Shown piece after piece: positions 55,306 to 64,000 of a stretch of DNA of 64,000 bases. A program made the translations under genes and the position numbers. This stretch comes from Texcoconibacillus texcoconensis (GTDB taxonomy: Bacteria; Bacillota; Bacilli; Bacillales; Salisediminibacteriaceae): contig NZ_JACHHB010000003.1 of assembly GCF_014202575.1 (NCBI RefSeq), forward strand, positions 1-64,000, given 5' to 3'. How positions within the stretch are numbered: position 1 is the stretch's first letter; each line of letters opens with the position of its first letter. Under the pieces are notes generated by a model. The model saw only the letters and a list, made by a program, of their open reading frames with translations. It did no database searches and was not told the DNA's origin.

Positions 55306-57669
55306 TTACTTTAAATCGGCAACGGTAACACCGGATCCACCTTCACCAGACCCGCCAAGCCTCGTATTTTTTACGTTTTGATGCTTTTCAAGAAACTGTT
55401 GTACCCCTTTTCGAAGTGCACCCGTCCCTTTTCCGTGAATAATCGAAACTTGGTGTAGACCTGCTAACACAGCATCGTCAATATACTTTTCTACACGAAG
55501 CACTGCATCTTCATACCTTTCACCACGAAGATCAAGCTCAGCGCTGACATGTTGCTGGGACCCTCTAACTGTTGCGAGAGGTTTCTTTTCGATCGGTTTT
55601 GGACGATCGATATATTGTAAATCTTTTTTCGGTACTTTCATCTTCATGATTCCGAGTTGGACTTCATACTCTTTATCGCTCACTTGTTCAACGATATGCC
55701 CTTTTTGTTCAAGGCTTAGTACTTTCACTTCATCACCTGGGAGCAACTTCACATCTTGACCAGCTTTTTTCGGTTTTGATGCTGGCTTTTTCTTACGTTC
55801 TTGATCAGGCGCTGCTTGTTCCAATCGTTTTTTCTTTTCGATCAACTCGTGATCTTTAATGGCTGGATTTTGCTTTTGAATGTCCCTCAGTTCTGAAATG
55901 ATCGTCTCAGCCTCTTTTTTCGCCTCGTCGACGATCTCTTTTGCTTTTTGTTCTTGCTTTTCTAAGAGACGATCTTTATTTTGTTCAAGTTGATCCCATT
56001 TTGTTTCCAAATCTTGCTGTAAGTTTTCTGCTTCCAAACGAATCTGTTTTGCTTCTTCCCACGCTTCTTCCGCTTGTTGACGGCGTTCTTCTAACGTTTG
56101 AATCATCGTCTCCATTTGGTTTGTCTCTTCATTGATGTGGCCTTTCGCTTGTTCGATCACATCGGATGACAATCCTAGCCTCTCAGAAATCGCAAATGCA
56201 TTACTGCGCCCAGGAATACCGATCAATAAACGGTACGTTGGCTTCAATGTTTCAACGTCAAATTCGACACTTGCGTTCATAACGCCTGTCCGGTTATAAG
56301 CATAGCCTTTCAGCTCACTATAGTGCGTTGTAGCGACAACGCGTGCGCCGACATCATATACGTGATCGAGAATTGAAATTGCAAGCGCAGCACCTTCTGT
56401 CGGGTCAGTTCCGGCACCTAATTCGTCAAACAATACGAGACTTTCATGATCGACGTTATCAAGGATGTCAACGATGTTTGTCATATGTGATGAAAACGTA
56501 CTTAAATTTTGCTCAATCGATTGCTCGTCTCCAATGTCTGCAAAAACGTTTTGAAATACTGAAGCTTCCGACCCTTCTTCACACGGGATGTGCAAGCCTG
56601 ATTGCGCCATCAGTGTAAGAAGTCCGATCGTCTTTAATGACACCGTCTTACCGCCCGTGTTAGGACCCGTAATAACAAGGGAGCGATATTCGCTTCCTAA
56701 GGAAACATCTATAGGAACAACTTCATCTTGCGGAATTAACGGATGACGTGCCTTTTGAAAGTCAATCTGACCGTCACGATTTAATGTCGGCTGTACGGCT
56801 TTTAGCTCTCGGCTATAAAAAGCCTTTGCAAACAAGAAATCAATCTCAGTCATGATTGCTAATTGCGTCAATAACTCTTGTTCATACTCGGCAATGTGTT
56901 GTGATAACTCGTGCAAAATGCGATCGATTTCTTGTGCTTCTTTTGACTTTGCTTCACGCAATTGATTATTCGTTGCGACAACTGACTCTGGTTCAACAAA
57001 TACAGTTGCCCCTGATGAAGATTGGTCATGGACGAGGCCGCCAAAATGAGTGCGATATTCTTGTTTTACAGGTAATACGTAACGTTCGTTACGTATCGTG
57101 ACAATCGCATCGGATAACATTTTTCGTCCATTTGAAGAACGGGTAATCGATTCGAGCTTTGAACGGACCGTCGATTCAAATTGACGGATTTGTTGGCGAA
57201 TGGAGCGAAGTTGTGGACTTGCTGAATCTAAAACTTCTCCATTTTCATCGATGGATTGCTTGATTTCACGCTCCGCATCTGTAAGGGGAACGATGTCCTC
57301 GACGTGATTTTGTAAGATCGGTACGTCGATTTCATCATCAACGAGCCCTTCAATGTACGTTTTAAAACGACGGCTCGCATGAATTGTAGAAGCGATATCT
57401 AATAGTTCTTGTTCATTCAACATACCGCCAATCACCGCTCGTTTGACCGAAGCACGTATATCGCGAATGCCCCCTAGTTGTACTTGCCCTTTAAGTCGCA
57501 ATACTTTCGTGCCTTCATACGTACTTTGCTGGTGAAACTCGACATCCTCAAAGTCATACATCGGTTCGAGTTGATCGACTTTCTCATCTCCAAGCGTAGA
57601 CGTCGTATGCTTTTTTAATTGTTCCTTCATTTTATCGTATTCGAGTATTCGCGAAACCCTCGTTAACAA
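55306..57669 (-). CDS. mutS2: Endonuclease MutS2
   Basis: 787 aa, usual length. MutS-like core and lever (1-310), ATPase with TGPNTGGKTVSLKTIGLL (Walker A, about 330-347) and LVLFDELGAGTDPTEGAALA (Walker B), a long coiled coil (about 500-600), a KOW-like linker and a C-terminal Smr nuclease domain with LDLRGERYEDAV and IHGKGTGALRKGV. In B. subtilis it promotes recombination and rescues collided ribosomes. The start is a TTG with AGGAGGTGG six bases upstream. Confidence 0.96.
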   Translation of the reverse strand: MLTRVSRILEYDKMKEQLKKHTTSTLGDEKVDQLEPMYDFEDVEFHQQSTYEGTKVLRLKGQVQLGGIRDIRASVKRAVIGGMLNEQELLDIASTIHASRRFKTYIEGLVDDEIDVPILQNHVEDIVPLTDAEREIKQSIDENGEVLDSASPQLRSIRQQIRQFESTVRSKLESITRSSNGRKMLSDAIVTIRNERYVLPVKQEYRTHFGGLVHDQSSSGATVFVEPESVVATNNQLREAKSKEAQEIDRILHELSQHIAEYEQELLTQLAIMTEIDFLFAKAFYSRELKAVQPTLNRDGQIDFQKARHPLIPQDEVVPIDVSLGSEYRSLVITGPNTGGKTVSLKTIGLLTLMAQSGLHIPCEEGSEASVFQNVFADIGDEQSIEQNLSTFSSHMTNIVDILDNVDHESLVLFDELGAGTDPTEGAALAISILDHVYDVGARVVATTHYSELKGYAYNRTGVMNASVEFDVETLKPTYRLLIGIPGRSNAFAISERLGLSSDVIEQAKGHINEETNQMETMIQTLEERRQQAEEAWEEAKQIRLEAENLQQDLETKWDQLEQNKDRLLEKQEQKAKEIVDEAKKEAETIISELRDIQKQNPAIKDHELIEKKKRLEQAAPDQERKKKPASKPKKAGQDVKLLPGDEVKVLSLEQKGHIVEQVSDKEYEVQLGIMKMKVPKKDLQYIDRPKPIEKKPLATVRGSQQHVSAELDLRGERYEDAVLRVEKYIDDAVLAGLHQVSIIHGKGTGALRKGVQQFLEKHQNVKNTRLGGSGEGGSGVTVADLK

Positions 57670-57689
57670 AAGGGTCCACCTCCTGAAAT

Positions 57690-59417
57690 TTAAGTTTGCT
57701 TTTTATCGATCCACGCTTTTAAACGCTCCGCTCCCCACGTATTGACAACTGAATCTGCGTTAAGCCAACCACGTTTGGCAGTCGATACACCCATTGGCAT
57801 ATGATCTAACATTTCTATACGGTGGGCATCGGTGTTTATGGCGATCGGCACACCTGCTTTTTGTGCTTTTTCAAGCCATTCTGCTGACAAGTCAAGACGA
57901 TTTGGATTCGCATTACATTCAAGAATCGTTCCCGTCTCTTTAGCGAGATCGATGAGCCAATCAAGGTCAACATCATAACCGTCTCTACGTCCGATTAAAC
58001 GACCGGTTGGGTGGGCAATCATTGCCACTTTCGGGTGACGGGCTGCCGTTTCTAATCGCTGCTGAATCGTGTTGCGATCTTGTTGAAAGGATGAATGAAT
58101 CGACGCGATCACAAAATCAATATTTTCTAGCACGTCATCATCATAATCGAGCGAGCCATCTGGTAGGATATCCATTTCAATGCCAGTAAAAATCGTCATA
58201 TCCTCGTATTGTTCATTGTACATTCGAACTTGTTCATGTTGGCGTTTTAACCGTTCAACGGTGAGACCATTTGCAACTTTCAAAAATTGGGAGTGGTCCG
58301 TAATTGCCATCATATCATAACCGCGTGTTCTACATGCTTCAATCATTTCATCGATACTGTGGGCACCATCGCTCCACGTTGTATGCATGTGTAAATCACC
58401 ACGAATGTCATCATTGCTAATTAGTTGCAAATCGCTATCTTTAGGAAACTGCGCTAATTCATCTCGCCCTTCACGCACTTCAGGTGGGATAAATGAAAGG
58501 CCGAAGTGATTGAAAAACGCTGTCTCATCTTCGAACGTTTTCACTTCACCTGTTTCTACATTTTCCACACCGTACTCACTGATTTTCTCACCCTGGTCTT
58601 TAGCAAGCTGACGCATCAGCACATTATGATCTTTTGATCCAGTGAAGTGATGAAGCGTCGTCGCAAAGGCTTCATCTTCAACGAGACGAACATCAACAGA
58701 AAGTGGGAAATCATCGTCAATGATGACAGTGAAGCTTAATTTCGTATCCCCTTGTCCAATAATTTCACCAATTTCCCCCATATTGAGCAACGATTCTCGC
58801 ACCGATGCTGGAGCGTCTGTTGACACGATAAAATCTAAATCTTTCACCGTCTCGCGAGCACGTCTGTAACTACCAGCCAATTCAAACCGGCGAACGTCCT
58901 CTAATGACGCAAGGCGGTCTTTTAAGAATTGAGCCGCTTTTTCCACCGTTGCAATTGGTAAACGTTCTGGACGGGTGTTTGCTTCTTCCAATGCGTGGAG
59001 AATTTTTTCCTCACTTTTCTTTCCAAACCCTGCAAGTTCTTGAATCCGATTCGATTCACATGCTTCTTTTAGCGTTTCTCGATCTTTAACACCCAATTCT
59101 TGATACAGTTTACCTAGCTTTTTTCCGCCAAGACCTGGGAGTTTTAATAGTGGAATTAATCCTTCTGGAATCTCTTCTTTCAGTTCGTTTAGTACGCTTG
59201 ATTCACCGGTTTCAATCAATTCATTTATGATTGCGGCCGTTCCTTTACCGATCCCATTTAGTTTTGAAACATCATCGATATCACGGAGTGAGCGCTCATC
59301 CTGCTCTAACGCTTGTGCTGCTTTTCGATAAGCAGATACACGAAAGGCATTTTCCCCTTTAATTTCCATATATACAGCAATTTGTTCTAATACTTTAATA
59401 ATCTCTTTTTTGTTCAT
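57690..59417 (-). CDS. polX: DNA polymerase/3'-5' exonuclease PolX
   Basis: 575 aa. N-terminal helix-hairpin-helix and pol-beta-type palm (LAGSYRRARETVKDLDFIV, about 185-203, with the catalytic Asp pair), then a C-terminal PHP exonuclease with DLHMHTTWSDGAHSIDEMI, AITDHSQFL and DAHRIEML (metal ligands). It fills gaps in base-excision repair. Two consecutive ATGs follow GGTGAGGG; I chose the second for spacing. It is 20 bp upstream of mutS2. Confidence 0.96.
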   Translation of the reverse strand: MNKKEIIKVLEQIAVYMEIKGENAFRVSAYRKAAQALEQDERSLRDIDDVSKLNGIGKGTAAIINELIETGESSVLNELKEEIPEGLIPLLKLPGLGGKKLGKLYQELGVKDRETLKEACESNRIQELAGFGKKSEEKILHALEEANTRPERLPIATVEKAAQFLKDRLASLEDVRRFELAGSYRRARETVKDLDFIVSTDAPASVRESLLNMGEIGEIIGQGDTKLSFTVIIDDDFPLSVDVRLVEDEAFATTLHHFTGSKDHNVLMRQLAKDQGEKISEYGVENVETGEVKTFEDETAFFNHFGLSFIPPEVREGRDELAQFPKDSDLQLISNDDIRGDLHMHTTWSDGAHSIDEMIEACRTRGYDMMAITDHSQFLKVANGLTVERLKRQHEQVRMYNEQYEDMTIFTGIEMDILPDGSLDYDDDVLENIDFVIASIHSSFQQDRNTIQQRLETAARHPKVAMIAHPTGRLIGRRDGYDVDLDWLIDLAKETGTILECNANPNRLDLSAEWLEKAQKAGVPIAINTDAHRIEMLDHMPMGVSTAKRGWLNADSVVNTWGAERLKAWIDKKQT

Positions 59418-59573
59418 CATCTATCCCTCACCTTCTACATAGGTGGTATACGATTAAGTTTTTTCTTAAACGTCCTTTACCTGTTTTCCACTACCGATAT
59501 TTTAGCGAAAAGCAAACGAGAAAACAAAACAAAAGCTGAAAGGCCCTGCTAACAGCGATTACGAACATACAAA

Positions 59574-59599
59574 GGAACTCCTCCATCTTGAGAAGTTCC
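59574..59599 (-). terminator. Terminator of zapA-cvpA
   Basis: GGAACTCCTC pairs with GAGAAGTTCC with one mismatch, and TTTGT follows on the minus strand, six bases past the cvpA stop. Confidence 0.75.
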
Positions 59600-59604
59600 A
59601 TTCG

Positions 59605-60144
59605 TTATTGTTGGTCGATCCACCATTCTTTCAATTGTTGTGAAATCACAGGCGTATATTCTAAAATAAGCTGTGCAAGCATTGAGTTTTCCAATGCCGA
59701 TTGAGACCAATCAAATTGAAGCAATGCAAGTAAGTGGAGACCGATGACGACCATCAATAAACCTTCTAAAAAGCCAAGAACACCGCCTAGCCACCTATTA
59801 ATAATTGAAATTAACGGTAAATGAGCAAGAAAATCGAGCATCGAACCGAAAATTTGCAAAACGATTTTCACACCGAAAAAGAGAATGACAAATGAGATGC
59901 CATTATAATAAACGTCTTCTAATTGAAAACCTTCAATAAGTATATTCATCGTTCCGTTTTCATCAAGCTGTGGAAAAGGAATCCACAGTCTTATGTAAGA
60001 GGACAAATCTTGAAAGTACACAGCAGCAACAATAAAAGCGATAATAAATCCAAATAAATGAATAATTTGCAGAATGAGCCCTCTTCTAAAACCGACAAAA
60101 AAGCTCATTGTAAGTAAAAATAGAATAAGTAGACTAAACAACAT
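59605..60144 (-). CDS. cvpA: CvpA-family membrane protein
   Basis: 179 aa with four transmembrane helices, FFVGFRRGLILQIIHLFGFIIAF at the start and GGVLGFLEGLLMVVIGLHL near the end, typical of CvpA (YshB). Family members are needed for colicin V export in E. coli and for envelope stress; the role in bacilli is not established. It begins two bases after the zapA stop. Confidence 0.9.
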   Translation of the reverse strand: MLFSLLILFLLTMSFFVGFRRGLILQIIHLFGFIIAFIVAAVYFQDLSSYIRLWIPFPQLDENGTMNILIEGFQLEDVYYNGISFVILFFGVKIVLQIFGSMLDFLAHLPLISIINRWLGGVLGFLEGLLMVVIGLHLLALLQFDWSQSALENSMLAQLILEYTPVISQQLKEWWIDQQ

Positions 60145-60146
60145 TG

Positions 60147-60401
60147 TTACATATCCTCTTCTTTCTGTTCATCTTCTTCTAACTCACGTAGTAATTTTAA
60201 GTATTCATGTCCTATATTAACAGCTGTTAAGACAGCCAATTTATTCATATCTAGATTAGGATTGTGGCGCTTGATTTCGCGCATCGTCCCGTCGACAAGG
60301 TCTGCAACTTCTCGGACATGCTTTTCGTTTTCATAGCCGACGATGGTATACTGTTGTCCATAAATACTTGCATTTGTTCGTCGTTTTTGGTTTTCTCCCA
60401 C
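60147..60401 (-). CDS. zapA: Cell division protein ZapA
   Basis: 84 aa. NASIYGQQYTIVGYENEKHVREVADLVDGTMREI and LDMNKLAVLTAVNIGHEYLKL are typical; the C-terminus is a coiled coil. It cross-links FtsZ at the division site. Start set at the GTG at 60401 because TGGAGG sits eight bases upstream and it gives the 85-aa B. subtilis length; ATGs further upstream would add about 20 unmatched residues. Confidence 0.93.
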   Translation of the reverse strand: MGENQKRRTNASIYGQQYTIVGYENEKHVREVADLVDGTMREIKRHNPNLDMNKLAVLTAVNIGHEYLKLLRELEEDEQKEEDM

Positions 60402-60664
60402 CGAAAAGCCTCCATTCGTCATAATTGTCCTAAGGTATATCTTAACATGTCGAAGGGGCAATGAAAATCATTATAATCTCATACGTGCACAGTCGTTCTT
60501 ATTAATGACAAGGTTATCGTTATCTAAAAAATAGAAAAGCGATGACGACTGACCTACTCTTGTCTATACTAAGAAGAGGTAAAAAATCCTAACATTGTAC
60601 GTTAGTTAAACAAGGGAATTTCTCTTCTCGTTAAAACGAAAATGAAAGTGAGTGTTTGTCTAAA

Positions 60665-61627
60665 ATGAGTCATTCAGTTGTCAAAGCCAACAGAAAAACA
60701 TTAGATGAAATGAAAGGGTACTATGCAAAAGACTTAAAAGCTAAAACACCCAATGGTGCAGTCTTCTCAGCTAAACATCCAAACTGTACAATTACCGCTT
60801 ATCAATCTGGAAAAGTTTTATTTCAAGGAAAAGGAGCTGAACAAGAAGCAAAAAAATGGCAGCAGCAAACGACGTTACAGACCGCTAAAAAGAAAGAGAG
60901 CTCGTCTGTACGATCCGTTGACCAACATTCTTTTCAGCCTCCAAAAAACATTGAAACTTACGCTGTCATCGGAAGTGATGAAGTTGGGACAGGTGATTTT
61001 TTTGGGCCTATGACTGTTGTCGCAGCATTTGTCGCTAAAGAACAGCTACAAGAATTGCAACAAATTGGCGTGAAAGACTCAAAACATTTAAGTGATCGCG
61101 AGATTGTATCGATAGCGAAAAAAATAGTTGATCTCATCCCTTATAGTTTACTCGTTTTACCAAATGAAAAGTATAATGACTTACAAAGACGCGGGATGAA
61201 TCAAGGAAAAATGAAAGCGCGCCTACATAATCGCGTACTCGATCGCTGTATTCAAAAAACGAACGAGGCCTCCTTAAATTACGATGCCATACTCGTTGAC
61301 CAATTTGTTAAACCGGAAAGCTATTTTTCCTATCTTAAAGGAGAATCTAATATTATCCGTGACAAGTCTATGTATTTTGCAACACAAGCAGAGCAAATTC
61401 ACCTGTCTGTTGCCGCAGCTTCTATTATTGCTCGTTATGCGTTTTTAAAAGAGTGGGAAAAGATGGAGAAATATGTTGGTATGACGATTCCAAAAGGGGC
61501 TGGTCCTAAGGTTGATGATGCTGCAGTTGCCATTTTGAATCGACACGGTGAAAAGACCCTTTACAAATTGGTAAAATGGCACTTTGCCAATACGGATAAA
61601 GCAAAAAAAATCGCAAACAAGCGTTAA
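60665..61627 (+). CDS. rnhC: Ribonuclease HIII
   Basis: 320 aa. The N-terminal TBP-like domain (DUF3378, about 1-80) with TITAYQSGKVLFQGKGAEQEA comes first, then RNase H with IGSDEVGTGDFFGPMTVVAAF (about 99-119, first acidic residues) and VDQFVKPESYFSYL. It cleaves RNA in RNA-DNA hybrids. The ATG at 60665 gives MSHSVVKANRKT, matching B. subtilis; the in-frame TTG at 60656 is closer than usual to GAAAGTGAG. Divergent from zapA and convergent with pheT. Confidence 0.95.
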   Translation: MSHSVVKANRKTLDEMKGYYAKDLKAKTPNGAVFSAKHPNCTITAYQSGKVLFQGKGAEQEAKKWQQQTTLQTAKKKESSSVRSVDQHSFQPPKNIETYAVIGSDEVGTGDFFGPMTVVAAFVAKEQLQELQQIGVKDSKHLSDREIVSIAKKIVDLIPYSLLVLPNEKYNDLQRRGMNQGKMKARLHNRVLDRCIQKTNEASLNYDAILVDQFVKPESYFSYLKGESNIIRDKSMYFATQAEQIHLSVAAASIIARYAFLKEWEKMEKYVGMTIPKGAGPKVDDAAVAILNRHGEKTLYKLVKWHFANTDKAKKIANKR

Positions 61628-61644
61628 TGCCTCGCTTGTTTGCG
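61612..61644. terminator. Hairpin at the rnhC 3' end
   Basis: CGCAAACAAGCG and CGCTTGTTTGCG form a perfect 12-bp stem across the rnhC stop. A T run (eight T) follows on the minus strand but not on the plus strand, so it is either an mRNA-end hairpin or a backup terminator for pheT. Confidence 0.55.
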
Positions 61645-61764
61645 TAATTCAGTAATCCCGACGTTTTGAAAGGGCATTTAATAACCCTCCTCATCATTTA
61701 TCCTATTTTTAGTTTAAAATGAGTTACAAAACGTTGAATCACTAATCAAAGTTCCCCTAACGCA

Positions 61765-61805
61765 AAAGAGCTCGTCACTGTTTATAACAACATGACGAGC
61801 TCTTT
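61765..61805. terminator. Terminator between rnhC and pheT
   Basis: AAAGAGCTCGTCA (61765-61777) pairs perfectly with TGACGAGCTCTTT (61793-61805). ATTTTTT follows on the plus strand. It serves both convergent genes. Confidence 0.88.
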
Positions 61806-61821
61806 ATTTTTTCCTTTTAAG

Positions 61822-64000
61822 TTACTCCGTTCTAAGCGTCGCGCCTAAGTCTGTTTCAAGACCTGCGATAATTTGTTCGTGTTCTTGTTTTACTTCATCA
61901 TCCGTTAACGTTTTTTCTGGATCACGGTAAACGAGTGAGAACGCTAATGATTTTTTACCTTCAGCTAAGTTTTCACCTTCATAAACATCGAAAAGTGACA
62001 CGTCTTTTAATAGGTTGGAGCTACGTGCATAAATCGCTTCTTTTAGCTCAAGCGCCGTTGTGTTTTCATCAACGACAAGAGCGACGTCTCGTTGAATAGC
62101 TGGGTAACGCGGAATCGGAATATAGCGAACAGGTTCACTGTTGCTCGCTGCATCAATAAGGAGCGACAAGTTACATTCAAACGCGTAAACTTGCTTAAGA
62201 CCCCATTCTTTCTCAACTTGCGGATGAACTTGACCTATATATCCGATATTTTCACCGTCGAGATAAACGGTTGCCGTTCTACCAGGGTGCATCCCTTTGT
62301 GACGCCCTGCAGTATACGTCACTCGTTCTGTAAGACCCATTTCTTGAATCATTCCTTCAAAGATCCCTTTCACGACAAAGAAGTCGACCGGTTTCTTTTC
62401 TCGTTGCCAGCTATTCTCATGCCATAAGCCTGTGAATACACCTGCTAAACTACGCGTCTCTGTCGGCTGTTTGCTCGGTGACGCACTTTCTCCTGTAAAT
62501 ACCGAAGACATTTCATATAGTGCAACATTGTGTAATTGACGGTTACGGTTGTAACGGACCGCTTCAAGAAGGTGAGGCAATACCGTTGTACGAAGTGTGC
62601 TACGGTCTTCACTCATCGGCATCGCAACTTGTGCACGCGCTTCATTTTCTCCTTTTGCCACTGTGTCAAACGTATCATCAACAGCTGGAGAGGTTAATGA
62701 ATACGTAACCGCTTCAGCCACACCGACCGTTTCTAAATATTGCTTTGCTGCTCGCTTGACACTTTGTGCTACGGAAAGCCCACCTGTCGTTGACGATACA
62801 TCTGGGAGCGTCGTCGGAATTTGATCATATCCGTATAGGCGCGCCACTTCTTCAATGATATCCGCTTCAATCATGATATCTTGGCGGCGTGTCGGGATAT
62901 AAACTGTCCAACCGTTCTCATCACCTTTAAAGGCAAATTGTAAATTTTTAAAGATTGCCTCAACAGTATCTTCATCTAAATCAGTACCAAGTGAACGGTT
63001 AATTGCTTGTAGTGAAATGTCTAGTGGCTTGGGTTCGACATTTAATTCATCATAAGCAACCGGCCCTTGTAACACCGTTCCTCCAGCAAGTTCAGCGATT
63101 AAACGAGCAGCACGGTCTGCAGCAGCTGGGACTCGCTTAGGGTCAACACCTTTTTCAAAACGAACACTTGAATCACTACGAATCCCTAAATCGCGTGAAG
63201 CGCGACGAACTGTTGGTGCATCAAAATATGCCGCTTCGAGTAGGATCGATGTTGTATCATCTTGAACCTCACTATCAGCACCACCCATGACACCGGCTAG
63301 CGCAACTGGTTGTTGGCCGTTTGTAATCACGAGGTGATCCGTTGAAAGTGTACGTGTTTCTCCGTCAAGCGTCACGATCGTTTCACCTTCACCAGCTTTT
63401 CTTACAAGCACTTCGTTAGAACCGAAGCGATTAAAGTCAAAAGCGTGCAATGGCTGACCGTATTCAATTAAGACGAAGTTTGTTACATCAACGACGTTGT
63501 TAACAGGACGAACCCCACTTGCCATTAGATACGTTTGTAACCAAGTTGGTGAAGGCGCAATTTTCACATTCTGAATCATTGTTGCTCCGTAATAAGGGCA
63601 AGCATCAGTTGCATCATCTTTCACGTTAACACTGACGTAATCACTCGCCTGCTCTTCACCTCTAACAACACTTTCATCAATCAAGTTCACATCGCGGCCT
63701 AAAATCGCCGCCATTTCATAAGCGACGCCGAGCATACTTAAACAATCTGCACGGTTTGGCGTTAAGTCTAGTTCCATGACTTTATCATATAAACGCATGT
63801 ATTCAATGGCGTCACTACCTGGTTCGATCACGCTCGGGAATACATAGATACCGTCAGCGAATTCTTTTGGTGTCACCTTCGCTTCAAATCCTAATTCTTT
63901 TAAGGAACAGATCATCCCATGTGACGTTTCCCCGCGCAATTTCGATTTTTTAATTTTAAAGTTTCCAGGAAGTACTGCGCCGACTTTAGCAACCGGTACG
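61822..64000 (-). CDS. pheT: Phenylalanyl-tRNA synthetase beta subunit (5' end outside window)
   Basis: At least 725 codons; a full PheT has about 800, so roughly 75-80 N-terminal residues lie beyond base 64000. Visible parts: the end of the tRNA-binding OB domain (VGAVLPGNFKIKKSKLRGE), B3/B4 (LTPNRADCLSMLGVAYE, YYGATMIQ, VVDVTNFVLIEYGQPLHAFD), B5 (about 400-480), the catalytic-like core (AVRYNRNRQLHNVALYEMSSVF) and the C-terminal anticodon-binding fold (PRYPAIQRDVALVVDENT). It charges tRNA-Phe with PheS. Position beside rnhC is as in B. subtilis. Confidence 0.96.
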   Translation of the reverse strand, partial: VPVAKVGAVLPGNFKIKKSKLRGETSHGMICSLKELGFEAKVTPKEFADGIYVFPSVIEPGSDAIEYMRLYDKVMELDLTPNRADCLSMLGVAYEMAAILGRDVNLIDESVVRGEEQASDYVSVNVKDDATDACPYYGATMIQNVKIAPSPTWLQTYLMASGVRPVNNVVDVTNFVLIEYGQPLHAFDFNRFGSNEVLVRKAGEGETIVTLDGETRTLSTDHLVITNGQQPVALAGVMGGADSEVQDDTTSILLEAAYFDAPTVRRASRDLGIRSDSSVRFEKGVDPKRVPAAADRAARLIAELAGGTVLQGPVAYDELNVEPKPLDISLQAINRSLGTDLDEDTVEAIFKNLQFAFKGDENGWTVYIPTRRQDIMIEADIIEEVARLYGYDQIPTTLPDVSSTTGGLSVAQSVKRAAKQYLETVGVAEAVTYSLTSPAVDDTFDTVAKGENEARAQVAMPMSEDRSTLRTTVLPHLLEAVRYNRNRQLHNVALYEMSSVFTGESASPSKQPTETRSLAGVFTGLWHENSWQREKKPVDFFVVKGIFEGMIQEMGLTERVTYTAGRHKGMHPGRTATVYLDGENIGYIGQVHPQVEKEWGLKQVYAFECNLSLLIDAASNSEPVRYIPIPRYPAIQRDVALVVDENTTALELKEAIYARSSNLLKDVSLFDVYEGENLAEGKKSLAFSLVYRDPEKTLTDDEVKQEHEQIIAGLETDLGATLRTE

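Noticed and set aside
58007-59089. Plus-strand open frames opposite polX and similar frames opposite most long genes
   Set aside because: They overlap strongly conserved genes on the other strand, lack ribosome-binding sites and have no recognisable product.

Overview
This window is a chromosomal segment from an endospore-forming, low-to-moderate-GC Firmicute of the family Bacillaceae, probably a relative of the alkaliphilic or halophilic bacilli. The evidence is gene content and order: hemAXCDBL, engB, lonA, lonB, clpX, tig, ysoA, the rph/gerM/racE cluster, gerE, sdhCAB, lysC, uvrC, trxA, the fatty-acid oxidation cluster, mutS2, polX, cvpA, zapA, rnhC and pheT follow the order I know from Bacillus subtilis. 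Spore genes (gerE, gerM) are present. Species cannot be fixed from the sequence alone.

Layout. 1-1.6 kb: a CRISPR array of 20 identical 30-bp repeats and 19 spacers, read leftward from a leader at about 1406-1590; no cas genes are in the window. 1.6-3.9 kb: a copper operon copC-copD. 4.2-5.9 kb: khtT-khtU, a K+/H+ antiporter and its regulator. 5.9-8.7 kb: a small cysteine-rich protein and the 5-oxoprolinase genes pxpB-pxpA-pxpC. 8.8-10.06 kb: the 3' stub of a membrane transporter gene running into a 1.1-kb array of about 53 degenerate 21-nt units. 10.1-16.5 kb: the haem precursor operon. 16.8-25.4 kb: a small membrane protein, then engB, lonA, lonB, clpX and tig. 25.5-35.6 kb: ysoA, tRNA-Arg, ysnB, rdgB, rph, gerM, racE, ysmB, ptsI, ptsH, gerE and ysmA. 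35.7-37.2 kb: an intact-looking IS3-family element. 37.4-43 kb: sdhCAB, a Ktr potassium transporter and yslB. 43.3-47.4 kb: lysC with a lysine riboswitch, uvrC, a second 21-nt array and trxA. 47.7-54.8 kb: etfA, etfB, fadB, fadR and two long-chain acyl-CoA ligases. 55.1-64 kb: a candidate membrane micropeptide, mutS2, polX, cvpA, zapA, rnhC and pheT, which runs off the right edge.

How it works together. Most genes are core housekeeping functions: tetrapyrrole synthesis, protein quality control, succinate dehydrogenase, beta-oxidation with its electron-transfer flavoprotein, DNA repair, cell division and PTS sugar uptake. Regulation readable from the sequence includes an L-box before lysC, an 18-bp FadR palindrome before fadR, a perfect cre before one acyl-CoA ligase, a sigma-A promoter before hemA and a possible sigma-K promoter before gerE.

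The least ordinary material is non-coding. A dispersed element of about 290 bp, built from near-palindromic CGGACATATGTTCCG units, occurs in five full or partial copies; one copy is split by the IS3 element at the centre of such a palindrome. Two unlinked arrays share an exact 21-nt period with a fixed core and a variable stretch but have different core sequences. Two very short candidate genes with strong ribosome-binding sites lie at 34.5 and 55.2 kb.
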